A stretch of 64,000 nucleotides of DNA from Croceibacterium atlanticum (GCF_001008165.2 NZ_CP011452.2:868001-932000); one strand, 5' to 3'; positions 43,531-52,834 are shown, counted from the first letter of the stretch. A program made the numbers and translations. Notes: generated from the sequence alone by a model not told the origin.

Positions 43531-43830
43531 TTATTTTGAAACGCGCAGCACCCGGGCCGTGCGGGCATCCACATCCACCCAGGTCACGCGACCGTCACGA
43601 ATGAATTTCAGGCGATATACACTGGCCACGCCGTCATATTCGAAACCGAGATAATCGCCCTTCATCCTGGGCACGATCCGGCGTTCGATCTCGCTGGAGG
43701 ACATGGTCCTGCCGGCCTTCATTTCCTCGCGCGCGCTTTTCTGGTCCCCGCGCGACTGGGCAGCCGCCGGAGCGGCAAGACCACCCGCCAGCAAAGCGGC
43801 GGCGGCGATAGAGGCAATCAGCTTGGTCAT
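43531..43830 (-). CDS. Secreted PepSY-domain protein
   Basis: The 99-residue product has a signal peptide (ASIAAAALLAGGLAAPAAAQ) and a small PepSY-like domain (SSSEIERRIVPRMKGDYLGF, YRLKFIRDGRVTWVDVDART). PepSY proteins often sit next to PhoP/PhoQ-like pairs in alphaproteobacteria and may modulate the periplasmic sensor. The response regulator gene starts 97 bases downstream. Confidence 0.85.
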   Translation of the reverse strand: MTKLIASIAAAALLAGGLAAPAAAQSRGDQKSAREEMKAGRTMSSSEIERRIVPRMKGDYLGFEYDGVASVYRLKFIRDGRVTWVDVDARTARVLRVSK

Positions 43831-43892
43831 GTCCCTTGTTTGCCTAGAAGAGCCGCATTGAACAAGATGTGAATGCTGCCGCCGCTTGCCGT

Positions 43893-44609
43893 TCAGCCAT
43901 TATTGGTCATTTCGTATTTCACCGTAACGGTGACACCGGACTGGACCATGCCGGGTTCGACCGGGGTCGATTCGGCCGCAACCGGCGCAGCGGCCTTGCG
44001 AAACTGCGGCCCCGGCTGTTGGTAGGAAACGGATTCATTGATCTCCAGCAGGCGGACACCGGAATAGCCGGCCATGCGGGCATAATCCTTCGCCTGTGCC
44101 AATGCGGTTGCCATGGCCTGTTCGCGCGCCTGTGCGCGGGCGGCACTGTCATCCTCGATCGACCAGTCCGGCCCGCCCAGATCGGTGGCGCCGGCCGCCA
44201 CCAGCGCGTCCAGCACTTCGCCGGTCTTCTGGATATCGCGCAATTTCACGCTGACGCGGTTGCTTGCTTCATATCCGCGGAAAACCTGTTCACGGCTCTG
44301 TTGGTCATAATCATACCGGGCCCCGAGATTGATGCCGCTGGTCTGAATATCGCGATCCGCAATGCCCAGTTCCTTGATACGCGCGATCACCTTGCTCATC
44401 GCCTGCGCGTTCTGCTGCATTGCGGCCACGGCGGTCTGTGCCCGGGTGGAAACCCCGGCGCTGACATTTGCGATATCCGGCTCCGCCTCGATATTTTCAT
44501 TCACCGTCATTTCCACGACCGGGCCATTGGCCTGGATCTGGATTTCGGCGGCGGCGGCAGGCGCGGCAACCATGGCGGCGGCGGCAAGTGGCAATGCAGT
44601 GCGGATCAT
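43893..44609 (-). CDS. SIMPL domain (DUF541) periplasmic protein
   Basis: The 238-residue product has a signal peptide (IRTALPLAAAAMVAAPAAAA) and the SIMPL fold features: EPDIANVSAGVSTRAQT, MSKVIARIKELGIADRDIQTS and YEASNRVSVKLRDI. The family (YggE of E. coli) has been tied to oxidative stress; the mechanism is unclear. It is divergent from the ABC-F gene. The start is set by the signal peptide; an earlier ATG at 44678 gives a non-signal extension. Confidence 0.9.
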   Translation of the reverse strand: MIRTALPLAAAAMVAAPAAAAEIQIQANGPVVEMTVNENIEAEPDIANVSAGVSTRAQTAVAAMQQNAQAMSKVIARIKELGIADRDIQTSGINLGARYDYDQQSREQVFRGYEASNRVSVKLRDIQKTGEVLDALVAAGATDLGGPDWSIEDDSAARAQAREQAMATALAQAKDYARMAGYSGVRLLEINESVSYQQPGPQFRKAAAPVAAESTPVEPGMVQSGVTVTVKYEMTNNG

Positions 44610-44722
44610 TATGTTTTTCTCCAAGACTACCTGTGGCGCCGGTGCTGCGCCCGATCCGCTTACGCACTGCTGAACCAACCGGTTCCTTGTCTGAAAGGAT
44701 TCCTGCGCCTAACTGCGCCGCC

Positions 44723-46513
44723 ATGGCGGAAGCACCAATCCTATCCTGGGAAGGCCTGGGCCTGCAGCAAGGCGGCCGATGGCTGTTTCGCAATCTGGAC
44801 CTTCACATCGCCCCGCGCGACCGGCTGGCCCTGATCGGCCGCAATGGCGCGGGCAAGACCACCCTGTTCAAGCTCGTGGCGAACGAGATCGAGGCGGATG
44901 AAGGCACGCGTTCGGTCCAGCCTGGGACACGCATCGTCACGCTGGAGCAGGAACCGGATTTCAGCGGCTGCGAAACGCTGATGGATTATGCGCTGTCGGG
45001 CGATGATGCGCCCCAGCGGCACGAGGTGGAGGCAATTGCCGGCCAGCTCGGAATCGACATGGAACGGCCCGCCGCCACTGCCAGCGGCGGTGAAAAACGC
45101 CGCGCCGCCCTGTCGCGCGCGCTGGCGATGGATCCCGACCTGCTGTTGATGGACGAGCCGACCAACCATCTGGATCTGGCAGCGATCGACTGGCTGGAAA
45201 GCTGGCTCGGCCGATACAAGGGCGCCTTCATGGTCATCAGCCATGACCGGACCTTCCTGAAACGCCTGACCCGCGCGACATTGTGGCTCGATCGCGGCTC
45301 CATGCGGCGCAAGGAAGTGGGCTTTGGCGGCTATGAGGCATGGGAAGAACAAGTCTATGCCGAGGAAGCGCGCGCGGCCGACAAGCTGGACGCCAAGCTG
45401 AAGATCGAAGCGCATTGGCTGGAACGTGGCGTGACCGCGCGGCGCAAGCGCAATCAGGGCCGGCTGGAAAAACTCCACCAGATGCGCGCCCAGCGCGCGG
45501 CGATGATCAGCCCGGCAGGCACAGCCAGGATGAAACTGGCGACAGACGATGTAAAAACCAAGTCCGTGATCGTCGCCGAAGGTGTTACCAAGCGTTACGG
45601 CGACCGCACCGTGATCCGCGATTTCTCACTGCGGATCCAGCGCGGTGACCGGATCGGCATTGTCGGGTCCAACGGCGCGGGCAAGACCACGCTGCTGAAG
45701 ATGCTCACCGGCGAAATCGAACCCGACGAGGGCACGGTCACGCTGGCAAAGACGCTAAGCGGCGTAATGATCGATCAGCAGCGCAGCCTGCTGCAGCCTG
45801 AAAAACGCGTACGCGACATATTGGCCGAAGGCGGCGACTGGGTGGATGTGCGCGGCAACCGCAAACATGTGCAGGCCTATCTGAAGGACTTCCTGTTCGA
45901 TCCGTCATTGGTGGATGCACGGGTCGGCACATTGTCCGGTGGGGAGCGCTCACGCCTGTTGCTGGCACGTGAATTCGCGCGCAAATCCAATTTGCTGGTG
46001 CTGGACGAACCAACCAACGATCTGGATCTGGAAACGCTGGACCTGCTGCAGGAAGTAATCGCCGATTACGACGGCACCGTGCTGATCGTCAGCCATGACC
46101 GTGACTTTCTTGACCGGACGGTGACGGTAACGCTGGGCCTTGATGGCAGTGGCAGCGTGGACGTGGTCGCCGGTGGTTATGAAGACTGGGAGGCCAAGCG
46201 CAGCCAGCGCAACGCCCAGTCCACGAAGAAGGCCGAAAGCAAGGCGGAAAGCACATCCCCGCCCCCTCCCCCGCCGCCGAAAAGCAACAAGCTGAGCTTC
46301 AAGGACCAGCGTGATTACGATTTGCTGCCTGGCCGGATCGAGGAACTGGAAGCTGCCATTGCCCGGGGCGAACAGATATTGTCCGACCCCGACCTCTATA
46401 CCAGCGACCCGCAGCGCTTCGCCAATATCAGCAAGGGCGTGGAAAACGCCCGCGCCGAAAAGGAAGCGGCCGAGGAACGCTGGCTGGAACTGGCAGAGCT
46501 GGTCGACGGGTAA
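44723..46513 (+). CDS. ABC-F family ATPase (Uup-like)
   Basis: The 596-residue protein has two ABC ATPase domains without membrane spans: Walker A GRNGAGKTTLF and GSNGAGKTTLL, signatures ASGGEKRRA and LSGGERSRLL, Walker B LLLMDEPTNHLDLA and LVLDEPTNDLDLE. The linker (residues about 215-270) and the C-terminal extension with a polyproline stretch followed by a coiled coil (IEELEAAIARGEQIL) match Uup. ABC-F proteins act on the ribosome. The frame is open far upstream, but the first domain begins at MAEAPILSWEG. Confidence 0.92.
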   Translation: MAEAPILSWEGLGLQQGGRWLFRNLDLHIAPRDRLALIGRNGAGKTTLFKLVANEIEADEGTRSVQPGTRIVTLEQEPDFSGCETLMDYALSGDDAPQRHEVEAIAGQLGIDMERPAATASGGEKRRAALSRALAMDPDLLLMDEPTNHLDLAAIDWLESWLGRYKGAFMVISHDRTFLKRLTRATLWLDRGSMRRKEVGFGGYEAWEEQVYAEEARAADKLDAKLKIEAHWLERGVTARRKRNQGRLEKLHQMRAQRAAMISPAGTARMKLATDDVKTKSVIVAEGVTKRYGDRTVIRDFSLRIQRGDRIGIVGSNGAGKTTLLKMLTGEIEPDEGTVTLAKTLSGVMIDQQRSLLQPEKRVRDILAEGGDWVDVRGNRKHVQAYLKDFLFDPSLVDARVGTLSGGERSRLLLAREFARKSNLLVLDEPTNDLDLETLDLLQEVIADYDGTVLIVSHDRDFLDRTVTVTLGLDGSGSVDVVAGGYEDWEAKRSQRNAQSTKKAESKAESTSPPPPPPPKSNKLSFKDQRDYDLLPGRIEELEAAIARGEQILSDPDLYTSDPQRFANISKGVENARAEKEAAEERWLELAELVDG

Positions 46514-46529
46514 GGGCGTCCTTATCTGA

Positions 46530-46660
46530 GCCCCCGCGCAGGCGGGGCGCCGCTTCCTTTGTGAGTCCCCGCGCAGGCGGGGACCTCAAGCCGCAAGTCT
46601 CTCACTCAAGAGAGCTTGGCACCTAACCGAAGGAGGTCCCCGCCTGCGCGGGGACTCACA
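46530..46660. repeat. Large inverted repeat built of REP-like palindromes
   Basis: Bases 46560-46587 and 46633-46660 form a perfect 28-base inverted repeat separated by 45 bases. Each arm itself contains the short palindrome ccccgc-gcag-gcgggg. A third partial copy of that palindrome lies at 46532-46547. Position between the converging ABC-F and DUF6456 genes fits a transcription stop or REP-like element. I recall similar GTCCCCGCCTGCGCGGGGAC units being frequent between genes of sphingomonads. Confidence 0.85.
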
Positions 46661-46673
46661 AGTCCATCTTGCC

Positions 46674-47150
46674 TCACCCGATCCGGTAGAAATCCGCCAC
46701 CCGGTCCAGCGCCAGTTTCAACACCAGCTTGCCGCTGCGCGCAGGCCATTGCAGGGCCTTTTCGGCAACAGGAACCGTCTCTCCGGCGCAGACCACGCGC
46801 CAGAGAATATCCTCCAGCCCCTTGCCCGCCGCATCTATCGCCCCGCCAAAGCGTTCGCGCGCGGCAATCTGCCGCTCTGTAGGAGACAGGCCCCGGTCCG
46901 GCCCGCCCTTGATCCTTACCGGATCCCAACGCATCGTAACGCCTGGCGCCAGTTGCGCGCGTTCGTAATCCGCACGTAATCTCTCCCCTGCATCATACAG
47001 GCGATCTTCCAGATGCCCATGTGCGTGCAACCAGGTCAGCGGACTTTCGGCGACATTCACGGTCACGCTGCGCCGCCGCCGCGTCACGCCGCCACTGCGG
47101 CGCGGCCCTTCTTCTGTCAGTTCCCGTTCAACCAATTTGCGGTGGGCCAT
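46674..47150 (-). CDS. DUF6456 domain protein
   Basis: The 158-residue product has a basic N-terminus (TRRRRSVTVNVAESPLTWLH) followed by a helical domain with DAGERLRADYERAQLAPGVT and MRWDP, family features of DUF6456, widely present in alphaproteobacteria. Function unknown to me; a DNA-binding role is only a guess from its basic nature. It is divergent from the XRE regulator gene at 47243. Confidence 0.82.
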   Translation of the reverse strand: MAHRKLVERELTEEGPRRSGGVTRRRRSVTVNVAESPLTWLHAHGHLEDRLYDAGERLRADYERAQLAPGVTMRWDPVRIKGGPDRGLSPTERQIAARERFGGAIDAAGKGLEDILWRVVCAGETVPVAEKALQWPARSGKLVLKLALDRVADFYRIG

Positions 47151-47242
47151 GCGAATCTCCCTTTTCAGTCGCGCCGGCCCCTTGCCAAAATGGAATGTTT
47201 GTAGGAAATCAGAAAAACCAGATTGGTTACAGGAGAGCAGCG

Positions 47243-47814
47243 GTGATCAATCGTATTCGCGATATCCGCAAGCAGAAGAACATGACGCTGGCCGAAGTGG
47301 CGGCCGCCTGCGATCCGCCCACTACGGCGCAGACGATCGGGCGCCTGGAAACAGGTATGCGCAATCTCTCGCTCACCTGGATGAACCGTATCGGGGCCGC
47401 ATTGGGCGTGGACCCGGAACTGTTGGTAAAGGGTGAAAATGAAGGCACGCCAAAACTGGTCGCCCGGCTGACCGAAAGCGGCGCCGAAGCGCTGGCAGCC
47501 CCGCGCGATGCCATTCTCCCTGCCGATCTCGGCGGTGAAGCCCCGTTGCTGTGCCTTTCCGTGGAAGTCCCGCAGGGCGAATATCGCGCCGGCGATCAGC
47601 TATGGCTGCGCCAGCTGCCGCCCGAAGATGCGCCGAAGATCATCAATCGCGATGTTCTGGTTCCCCGGTCCGGCGGCCGCTTCGCTTTCGGGCGATTGAT
47701 CGACCGTCAGGGCAGCATGGTCGGCCTGTTACCCCCGGAGCCGGGCAACGGCAGATCGTGGTCGACAAGCCAGCGTGGCTGGCCGTGGCGGAGATGCTTG
47801 TCCGCAAGCTTTGA
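47243..47814 (+). pseudogene. XRE-family/S24-like regulator with a single-base frameshift
   Basis: A GTG start behind AGGAG begins VINRIRDIRKQKNMTLAEVA, an XRE helix-turn-helix, followed by a C-terminal beta-rich domain. The first frame is good to about 47736. There, in a run of five C (47732-47736), the expected continuation (LLPPGAGQRQIVVDKPAWLAV to the stop at 47814) moves to another frame, as if one C were missing. Without repair the first frame runs on through the next gene. It may be a real mutation, a sequencing error in the C-run, or a site of ribosomal -1 slippage. Confidence 0.7.
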
Positions 47815-47821
47815 GCGCGCC

Positions 47822-49006
47822 ATGAACCGCCTTCTCTCCATCGCCACGCTCTATCCCAACGGCCATCAGCCGCGCTTCGGCACTTTCGTCGCACGGCAGA
47901 TGGAAGCGCTCGCCGCGCGCAAGGAATGGGACGTTACCGTAATCAATCCCATTGGCGTCCCCCCAGTGCCGATGGGCCGGTACAAGCCGCTGGCCGCAGC
48001 CGCCGTGACTGCGGTGGAACAGGACGTGATCGTTCATCGCCCGCGTTTTACACTGATCCCGGCGGTGGGCGGCCCGTTCAACCCCGGCATGATCGTGCGG
48101 GCAGTGCTTCCCCTTGCCCGGCGGCTGCATGCGCTCGCCCCGTTCGACCTGGTCGATGCCCAGTTCTTCTATCCAGATGGCCCGGCCGCCGCGCGAATCG
48201 CCTCAGAGCTTGGCCTGCCTCTCTCCATCAAGGCGCGGGGCGCGGATATCTCGCTCTGGGGGCACAAGGCCTATGCGCTTCGCAAGATGCGCCATGCGGC
48301 GCGGCAGGCGGCAGGTCTGCTGGCAGTAAGCAAAGCCTTGGCCGATGACATGGCCGAAATCGGCCTCCCGCGTGAGAAGATCACGGTGCACTATACCGGG
48401 CTCGACCGCAGCCTCTTCCGCCCCCTCGGCCGCAAACGCAGCTGCCGGCGTATGGCGGAGGAACTAGGCCTGCCAATGCCGGAAAGCGCCCCCCTTATCG
48501 CAACCGTCGGCGCGTTGATTCCGCGCAAGGGGCAGCAATATGTGATCCGCGCCTTGGCCCGTATGCCCTCGGTTCATTTGGCTCTGGTGGGTGGCGGACC
48601 GGACCGCGCGGCACTGGAAAAATTCGCCGCGGAAGCCGGGCTGACAGATAGGGTCCATTTTCTCGGCCTGCTGGATCACGCAAGCCTGCCCATCGTGCTT
48701 TCGGCAGCAGATGCGATGGTGCTGCCCTCTGCCAGCGAAGGGCTCGCTAATGCCTGGGTCGAAGCGCTGGCCTGCGGCACCCCACTGATCATTACGGATG
48801 CCGGCGGCGCGCGCGAACTGGTTACCAGCCCACAAGCAGGCCGTATCGTCCCGCGCGATCCCGATGCGATAGCACGCGCCCTGGAGGATCTGCTGTCAGA
48901 CCCGCCTTCGCCGGAGGCGGTGGCGGAATGCGTTGCGCAATTCAGCTGGGAAGCGAATGCAGAGGCATTATCAGCCTATTACGATCGATTGCTGGCGGCC
49001 GGCTGA
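47822..49006 (+). CDS. Glycosyltransferase family 4 protein
   Basis: The 394-residue protein has the GT-B fold of GT4 enzymes: an N-terminal acceptor domain (IATLYPNGHQPRFGTFVARQME), a middle motif KARGADISLWGH, and the donor-binding domain with GALIPRKGQQYVIRAL, LVGGGPDRAALE and the E-x7-E motif in PSASEGLANAWVEALACGTPL. It transfers a sugar from a nucleotide donor, probably in surface polysaccharide synthesis. The start ATG lies eight bases behind the stop of the regulator gene; because that gene is frameshifted, an in-frame read-through fusion is theoretically possible. Confidence 0.9.
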   Translation: MNRLLSIATLYPNGHQPRFGTFVARQMEALAARKEWDVTVINPIGVPPVPMGRYKPLAAAAVTAVEQDVIVHRPRFTLIPAVGGPFNPGMIVRAVLPLARRLHALAPFDLVDAQFFYPDGPAAARIASELGLPLSIKARGADISLWGHKAYALRKMRHAARQAAGLLAVSKALADDMAEIGLPREKITVHYTGLDRSLFRPLGRKRSCRRMAEELGLPMPESAPLIATVGALIPRKGQQYVIRALARMPSVHLALVGGGPDRAALEKFAAEAGLTDRVHFLGLLDHASLPIVLSAADAMVLPSASEGLANAWVEALACGTPLIITDAGGARELVTSPQAGRIVPRDPDAIARALEDLLSDPPSPEAVAECVAQFSWEANAEALSAYYDRLLAAG

Positions 49007-49023
49007 CCGGCCGCCAGGCAAAA

Positions 49024-50004
49024 TCAGGCTTCTCCGCGCGTCTTGCGTTCCTGCTTGTCCACCACGCTTTCAGTGGGCACGAAGCTGTCCGGGGTGACAC
49101 CCAGCCAGGTAAGGATCGGCGCGGCCATATAGACCGAGCTGTATGTGCCGACGAAAAGACCCAGCGTAATACCGGCTGTCAGACCGAACAGGCTGGCCGG
49201 ACCGAACAACAGCAGCGGGAGAAGGGCCACGAGCAGCGTCAGCGAGGTCATCACCGTACGCGCCAGGGTCTCGTTAACGGACAGGTCGAGCAATTCGACC
49301 ATGCCCATCTTGCGGTATTTCTTCAGATTTTCACGAATGCGGTCATAAACCACGATCGTATCGTTAAGCGAATAGCCGATAATCGCCAGGATCGCGGCCA
49401 CAATCTGCAGCCCGAATTCCAGCTGGAACAGCGCAAACATGCCCAGCGTCAGCGACACGTCGTGGAACAGGGAAAACAGCGCACCGACGCCGAACTGCCA
49501 TTCAAACCGGATCCAGATATAGATCGAGATGGCCAGCATGGCGAAAAGCAACGCGTAGAGGGCCGTGGTGCGGAATTCGCCCGACACCTTGCCCGAAACC
49601 GTGCCCTTGAAATCGAGCCGGAAGTCCGGGAATTCTGCCTGAAGCGTGTTCACGACTTCGTCCGAAATCCGGTCCGCAGCCGCCTTGTCGCCCGAGACCT
49701 CGTCGGGCAGGCGCATACGGATCGAAACCTGGTTCTCATCGCCAAAGCGCTGGATCACCGGCTCGCCATAGCCCAGCCCGCCGACTTCTTCGCGAAGCCT
49801 GGCAATCGGCGCTTCCTGGCTTTCGGTGAAGGATGCCTGCAATTCCAGGCCGCCCGCAAAATCGACGCCGTAGTTGAGACCCTTGGTCATCACCAGGCCC
49901 CAGCTGGCGATAATCAGCAACACGCTGACCACATAGAAAGGCAGGCGCCACTTCAGGAAGTGGATATTCGTATTATCGGGGACGAGTTTGAGCAGTCGCA
50001 TCAT
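49024..50004 (-). CDS. secF: Protein translocase subunit SecF
   Basis: The 326-residue RND-fold membrane protein has the SecF features FAGGLELQA, then FLD-like helices, IGYSLNDTIVVYDRIREN and NETLARTVMTSLT. With SecD it pulls proteins out of the Sec channel using the proton gradient. It starts eight bases after the secD stop in the yajC-secD-secF operon. Confidence 0.95.
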   Translation of the reverse strand: MMRLLKLVPDNTNIHFLKWRLPFYVVSVLLIIASWGLVMTKGLNYGVDFAGGLELQASFTESQEAPIARLREEVGGLGYGEPVIQRFGDENQVSIRMRLPDEVSGDKAAADRISDEVVNTLQAEFPDFRLDFKGTVSGKVSGEFRTTALYALLFAMLAISIYIWIRFEWQFGVGALFSLFHDVSLTLGMFALFQLEFGLQIVAAILAIIGYSLNDTIVVYDRIRENLKKYRKMGMVELLDLSVNETLARTVMTSLTLLVALLPLLLFGPASLFGLTAGITLGLFVGTYSSVYMAAPILTWLGVTPDSFVPTESVVDKQERKTRGEA

Positions 50005-50012
50005 CTATCCCC

Positions 50013-51617
50013 CTACACGTTCAGGTCGGTCGGGCGCGCCTTGCGCAGCCACGCGGCGACCCACATGCGGGTCATGGTCACGGCGGTGAACACGCTGGTG
50101 AACAGGCCGATGATCAGAACGATGGCGAAACCGCGCACCGGACCGGAGCCGAACAGGAACAGCAGAACACCTGCAATGAAGTTGGTGATATTCGCGTCAT
50201 AGATCGCGCGGCTGGCTTCCTTGTAGCCATTTTCCACGGCGGCGATTACCCGTCGCCCACGCTTTCGTTCTTCGCGAATTCGTTCGTTGATCAGCACGTT
50301 GGCGTCCACCGCCGCGCCGATTGTCAGCACGAAGCCGGCAATACCGGGCAAGGTCAGCGTCGTGTTCATGATCGACATGATGCCGAGAATCATCAGCACG
50401 TTAAGCACCAGCGCGAAGGTGGCATAAACGCCGAAGCGGCCATAGCTGGCGATCATCAGCAGGATGACCAGCAGCGAACCGACCGTCATCGCAATCAGGC
50501 CCTTGCGGATGGAATCGGCGCCCAGATCAGGGCCAACCGTGCGTTCTTCCACAACGGCCAGATCAACCGGCAAGGCGCCCGACCGCAATGCGATGGCGAG
50601 CTGGTTGGCCGTTTCCACGGTAAAACCGCCCGAAATCTGCGCCGTGCCGCCCAGGATCGGTTCGTTGATATTGGGTGCCGACAGCGCCTCGCCATCAAGG
50701 ATGATGGCGAAGGGCTTGCCCACATTCTCACTCGTCATGCGGGCAAATCGCGCACCGCCCTGCGGATCGAAAGTGATCGAAACGACCGGCTCGTTGGTCT
50801 GCGCATCGAAGGTTTGCTGCGCATTGGTGAGCGAATCACCACGAATTCCGCCCAACCGGTTCACCACGATCGACGATCCGGCAAAACGGGATTGCGCCGC
50901 GTAAGGAACGATTTCCTTGCCCGGCGGAACAATTCCCTGCTGGATATCGGATTGCAGCACGCTCTGGTCGACCAGCTTGAATTCGAGCTTGGCGGTCTGG
51001 CCCAGCAGATCTTTCAGCTGCTGCGGATCCTGCAAGCCCGGCACCTGGACCACGATCCGTTCATCGCCCTGGCGCATGATGTTGGGTTCGCGCGTGCCCA
51101 GCGCGTCGATACGCTTGCGGACAACTTCGGTCGCGCTGTCCATCGCCTGTGTGACAGCCAGTTCCAGTCCAGCCTGTGTCTGGGTGATGACGAAACGGTT
51201 GCCGTCGACGACCTCGATCGTCCAGTCGCGCTGGCCGGTAAGGCCCGCGCCAGTGGTCAGCGGTTCGATCAGATCCCGCGCGGCATCGACCTGCGAGGGA
51301 TCGTCAAGCAGGAAGGACAGCCGGCCATCCGAGGTCGAAATATCCCCGATCCGCACGCGCGGTTCGGCATCGCGCAGCACGGTGCGCACGGATTCTTCCA
51401 TCGTTTCCAGCCGCTGGTTCGCCACCTGCGACGGGTCAGCTTCCAGCAGGATATGGCTACCGCCGGCAAGATCGAGACCGAGATTGATTTCCGGATCGGG
51501 AAGCGATTCAGGCCATTTCCCGCCCGCCAGCGTGACGGCCGAAGGCAACATCGCGGCAATCGCGACCAGAATGATCAACCACAGGAAGACACGTTTCCAA
51601 GGGGGAAAATCGAGCAT
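50013..51617 (-). CDS. secD: Protein translocase subunit SecD
   Basis: The 534-residue protein has SecD hallmarks: N-terminal membrane helix, GLDLAGGSHILLE, the large periplasmic region, ISGGFTVETANQLAIALRSG, and six C-terminal helices with GAAVDANVLINERIREE. Start is just behind yajC. The length is typical for short SecD proteins. Confidence 0.96.
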   Translation of the reverse strand: MLDFPPWKRVFLWLIILVAIAAMLPSAVTLAGGKWPESLPDPEINLGLDLAGGSHILLEADPSQVANQRLETMEESVRTVLRDAEPRVRIGDISTSDGRLSFLLDDPSQVDAARDLIEPLTTGAGLTGQRDWTIEVVDGNRFVITQTQAGLELAVTQAMDSATEVVRKRIDALGTREPNIMRQGDERIVVQVPGLQDPQQLKDLLGQTAKLEFKLVDQSVLQSDIQQGIVPPGKEIVPYAAQSRFAGSSIVVNRLGGIRGDSLTNAQQTFDAQTNEPVVSITFDPQGGARFARMTSENVGKPFAIILDGEALSAPNINEPILGGTAQISGGFTVETANQLAIALRSGALPVDLAVVEERTVGPDLGADSIRKGLIAMTVGSLLVILLMIASYGRFGVYATFALVLNVLMILGIMSIMNTTLTLPGIAGFVLTIGAAVDANVLINERIREERKRGRRVIAAVENGYKEASRAIYDANITNFIAGVLLFLFGSGPVRGFAIVLIIGLFTSVFTAVTMTRMWVAAWLRKARPTDLNV

Positions 51618-51645
51618 TGTCGGCGCTATCCGTTAGCTGGCGATC

Positions 51646-51966
51646 TCAGTCATTCGCCGCTTTGCCACCGGGCGGAACGATATCGCCCAGAGTCGACTTC
51701 ACGACCTTCACCTTCACGCCCTGGGCGATTTCCAGATCGACATAATCATCGTCCACCCGGACCACCTTGCCGATGACACCGCCGGCCGTAACGACCTGGT
51801 CATTCTTCTTCACGGAAGCGATCTTGGCCTGGTGCGCCTTCTGCCGCCGCATCTGCGGACGGATGATCAGGAACCAGAAAATCGCCACCATGCCGATAAT
51901 GGGCAGAAACTGCATCCATCCCGGAGGAGCGGCACCGGCTGCGCCGGCGGCAAGAAAATCAAGCAT
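51646..51966 (-). CDS. yajC: Preprotein translocase subunit YajC
   Basis: The 106-residue protein has one membrane helix (FLPIIGMVAIFWFLIIRP) followed by QMRRQKAHQAKIASVKKNDQ and VVTAGGVIGKV, the YajC signature. It associates with SecDF. It heads the operon. Upstream DNA to tRNA-Pro (about 180 bases) should contain the promoter, which I did not pinpoint. Confidence 0.95.
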   Translation of the reverse strand: MLDFLAAGAAGAAPPGWMQFLPIIGMVAIFWFLIIRPQMRRQKAHQAKIASVKKNDQVVTAGGVIGKVVRVDDDYVDLEIAQGVKVKVVKSTLGDIVPPGGKAAND

Positions 51967-52149
51967 TGTTAAGCCCTATCAGGCCGGAAAATTCCGGATA
52001 TCGTTGCAGGTGCAGGGAGCGGCATTCAGCCTCCCCCGACCCGATGGCCGCCGCGCCTAGCAGCAAAGCCACAGACTGGCAATCAAGCCCGGCAAACGCC
52101 GCACTTGCCATGCGGGAATCAGGTATCTATAGGCCGCGCTCCACTGGAT

Positions 52150-52226
52150 CGGGACGTAGCGCAGCCTGGTAGCGCATCACACTGGGGGTGTGGGGGTCGC
52201 TGGTTCGAATCCAGTCGTCCCGACCA
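52150..52226 (+). tRNA. tRNA-Pro (GGG)
   Basis: The acceptor pairs CGGGACG with CGTCCCG, then A and encoded CCA. The anticodon loop is CTGGGGG with anticodon GGG; T-arm GCTGGTTCGAATCCAGT. The gene is 77 bases and transcribed rightward, divergent from yajC. Confidence 0.96.
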
Positions 52227-52344
52227 GTGGCAATCCTCCAAAATTTACGGCTGCGGACGGCTCTGACCGACCGTTTTTCGCCTTTCCTACAGCGAACCGC
52301 GCCAACTAGCGGCGTCAATCACGATTCGCGCGGAGGAACATGGC

Positions 52345-52758
52345 ATGGCCATTATCGAAACATTGATTGGCCCGATCACATCCATCATCGACAAGGTAAT
52401 TCCCGACAAGGAAGCGCGGGAAAAGGCTCGCCTGGAACTGATGCGGCTGGAAGGCACGCAGGAAATGCAGGCAATCGAGGCGCGGCTTTCCGCAATCGTG
52501 GCGGAAGCCAATTCCAACGATCCATGGACCAGCCGCGCACGGCCCAGCTTTCTCTATGTCATGTATGCCATGTTGCTGTGGTCCCTGCCGATGGGCGTGC
52601 TGGCTGCATTCGATCCGGCCACGGCGGAAGGGATAGCGGTCGGGATGAATGCCTATCTCAACGGCTTGCCAGAGCCCCTCTACGCCCTCTTCGGCACGGG
52701 CTATCTGGGCTACACCGCGGCGCGGCAATGGGGCAAGGCCAGGGGCACGGACCGCTAA
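52345..52758 (+). CDS. 3TM holin family protein (GTA holin-like)
   Basis: The 137-residue product starts MAIIETLIGPITSIIDKVIP, has a charged helical N-terminal half with DKEAREKARLELMRLEG, then two or three membrane segments (PSFLYVMYAMLLWSLPMGVL, LYALFGTGYLGYTAA). This matches the 3TM holin family named for gene transfer agent release. No other phage or gene-transfer-agent gene is near, so whether it still acts as a holin is unclear. Confidence 0.8.
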   Translation: MAIIETLIGPITSIIDKVIPDKEAREKARLELMRLEGTQEMQAIEARLSAIVAEANSNDPWTSRARPSFLYVMYAMLLWSLPMGVLAAFDPATAEGIAVGMNAYLNGLPEPLYALFGTGYLGYTAARQWGKARGTDR

Positions 52759-52834
52759 GCCTGTAACCGACGGAAATTTTGCCCTCACCCGGGCTTGCCG
52801 CTATGGCCCGCGCCAAAGAACGAGGAAATTTCCA

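Noticed and set aside
46530-46660. CRISPR array
   Set aside because: The repeated units are inverted, not direct with regular spacers, there are only two or three, and no cas gene is near. No CRISPR-like spacing was found elsewhere either.
47021-49006. One continuous regulator-glycosyltransferase protein as a genuine fusion
   Set aside because: The natural end of the regulator is present in another frame and the glycosyltransferase has its own start; the fusion is best explained by a missing base.
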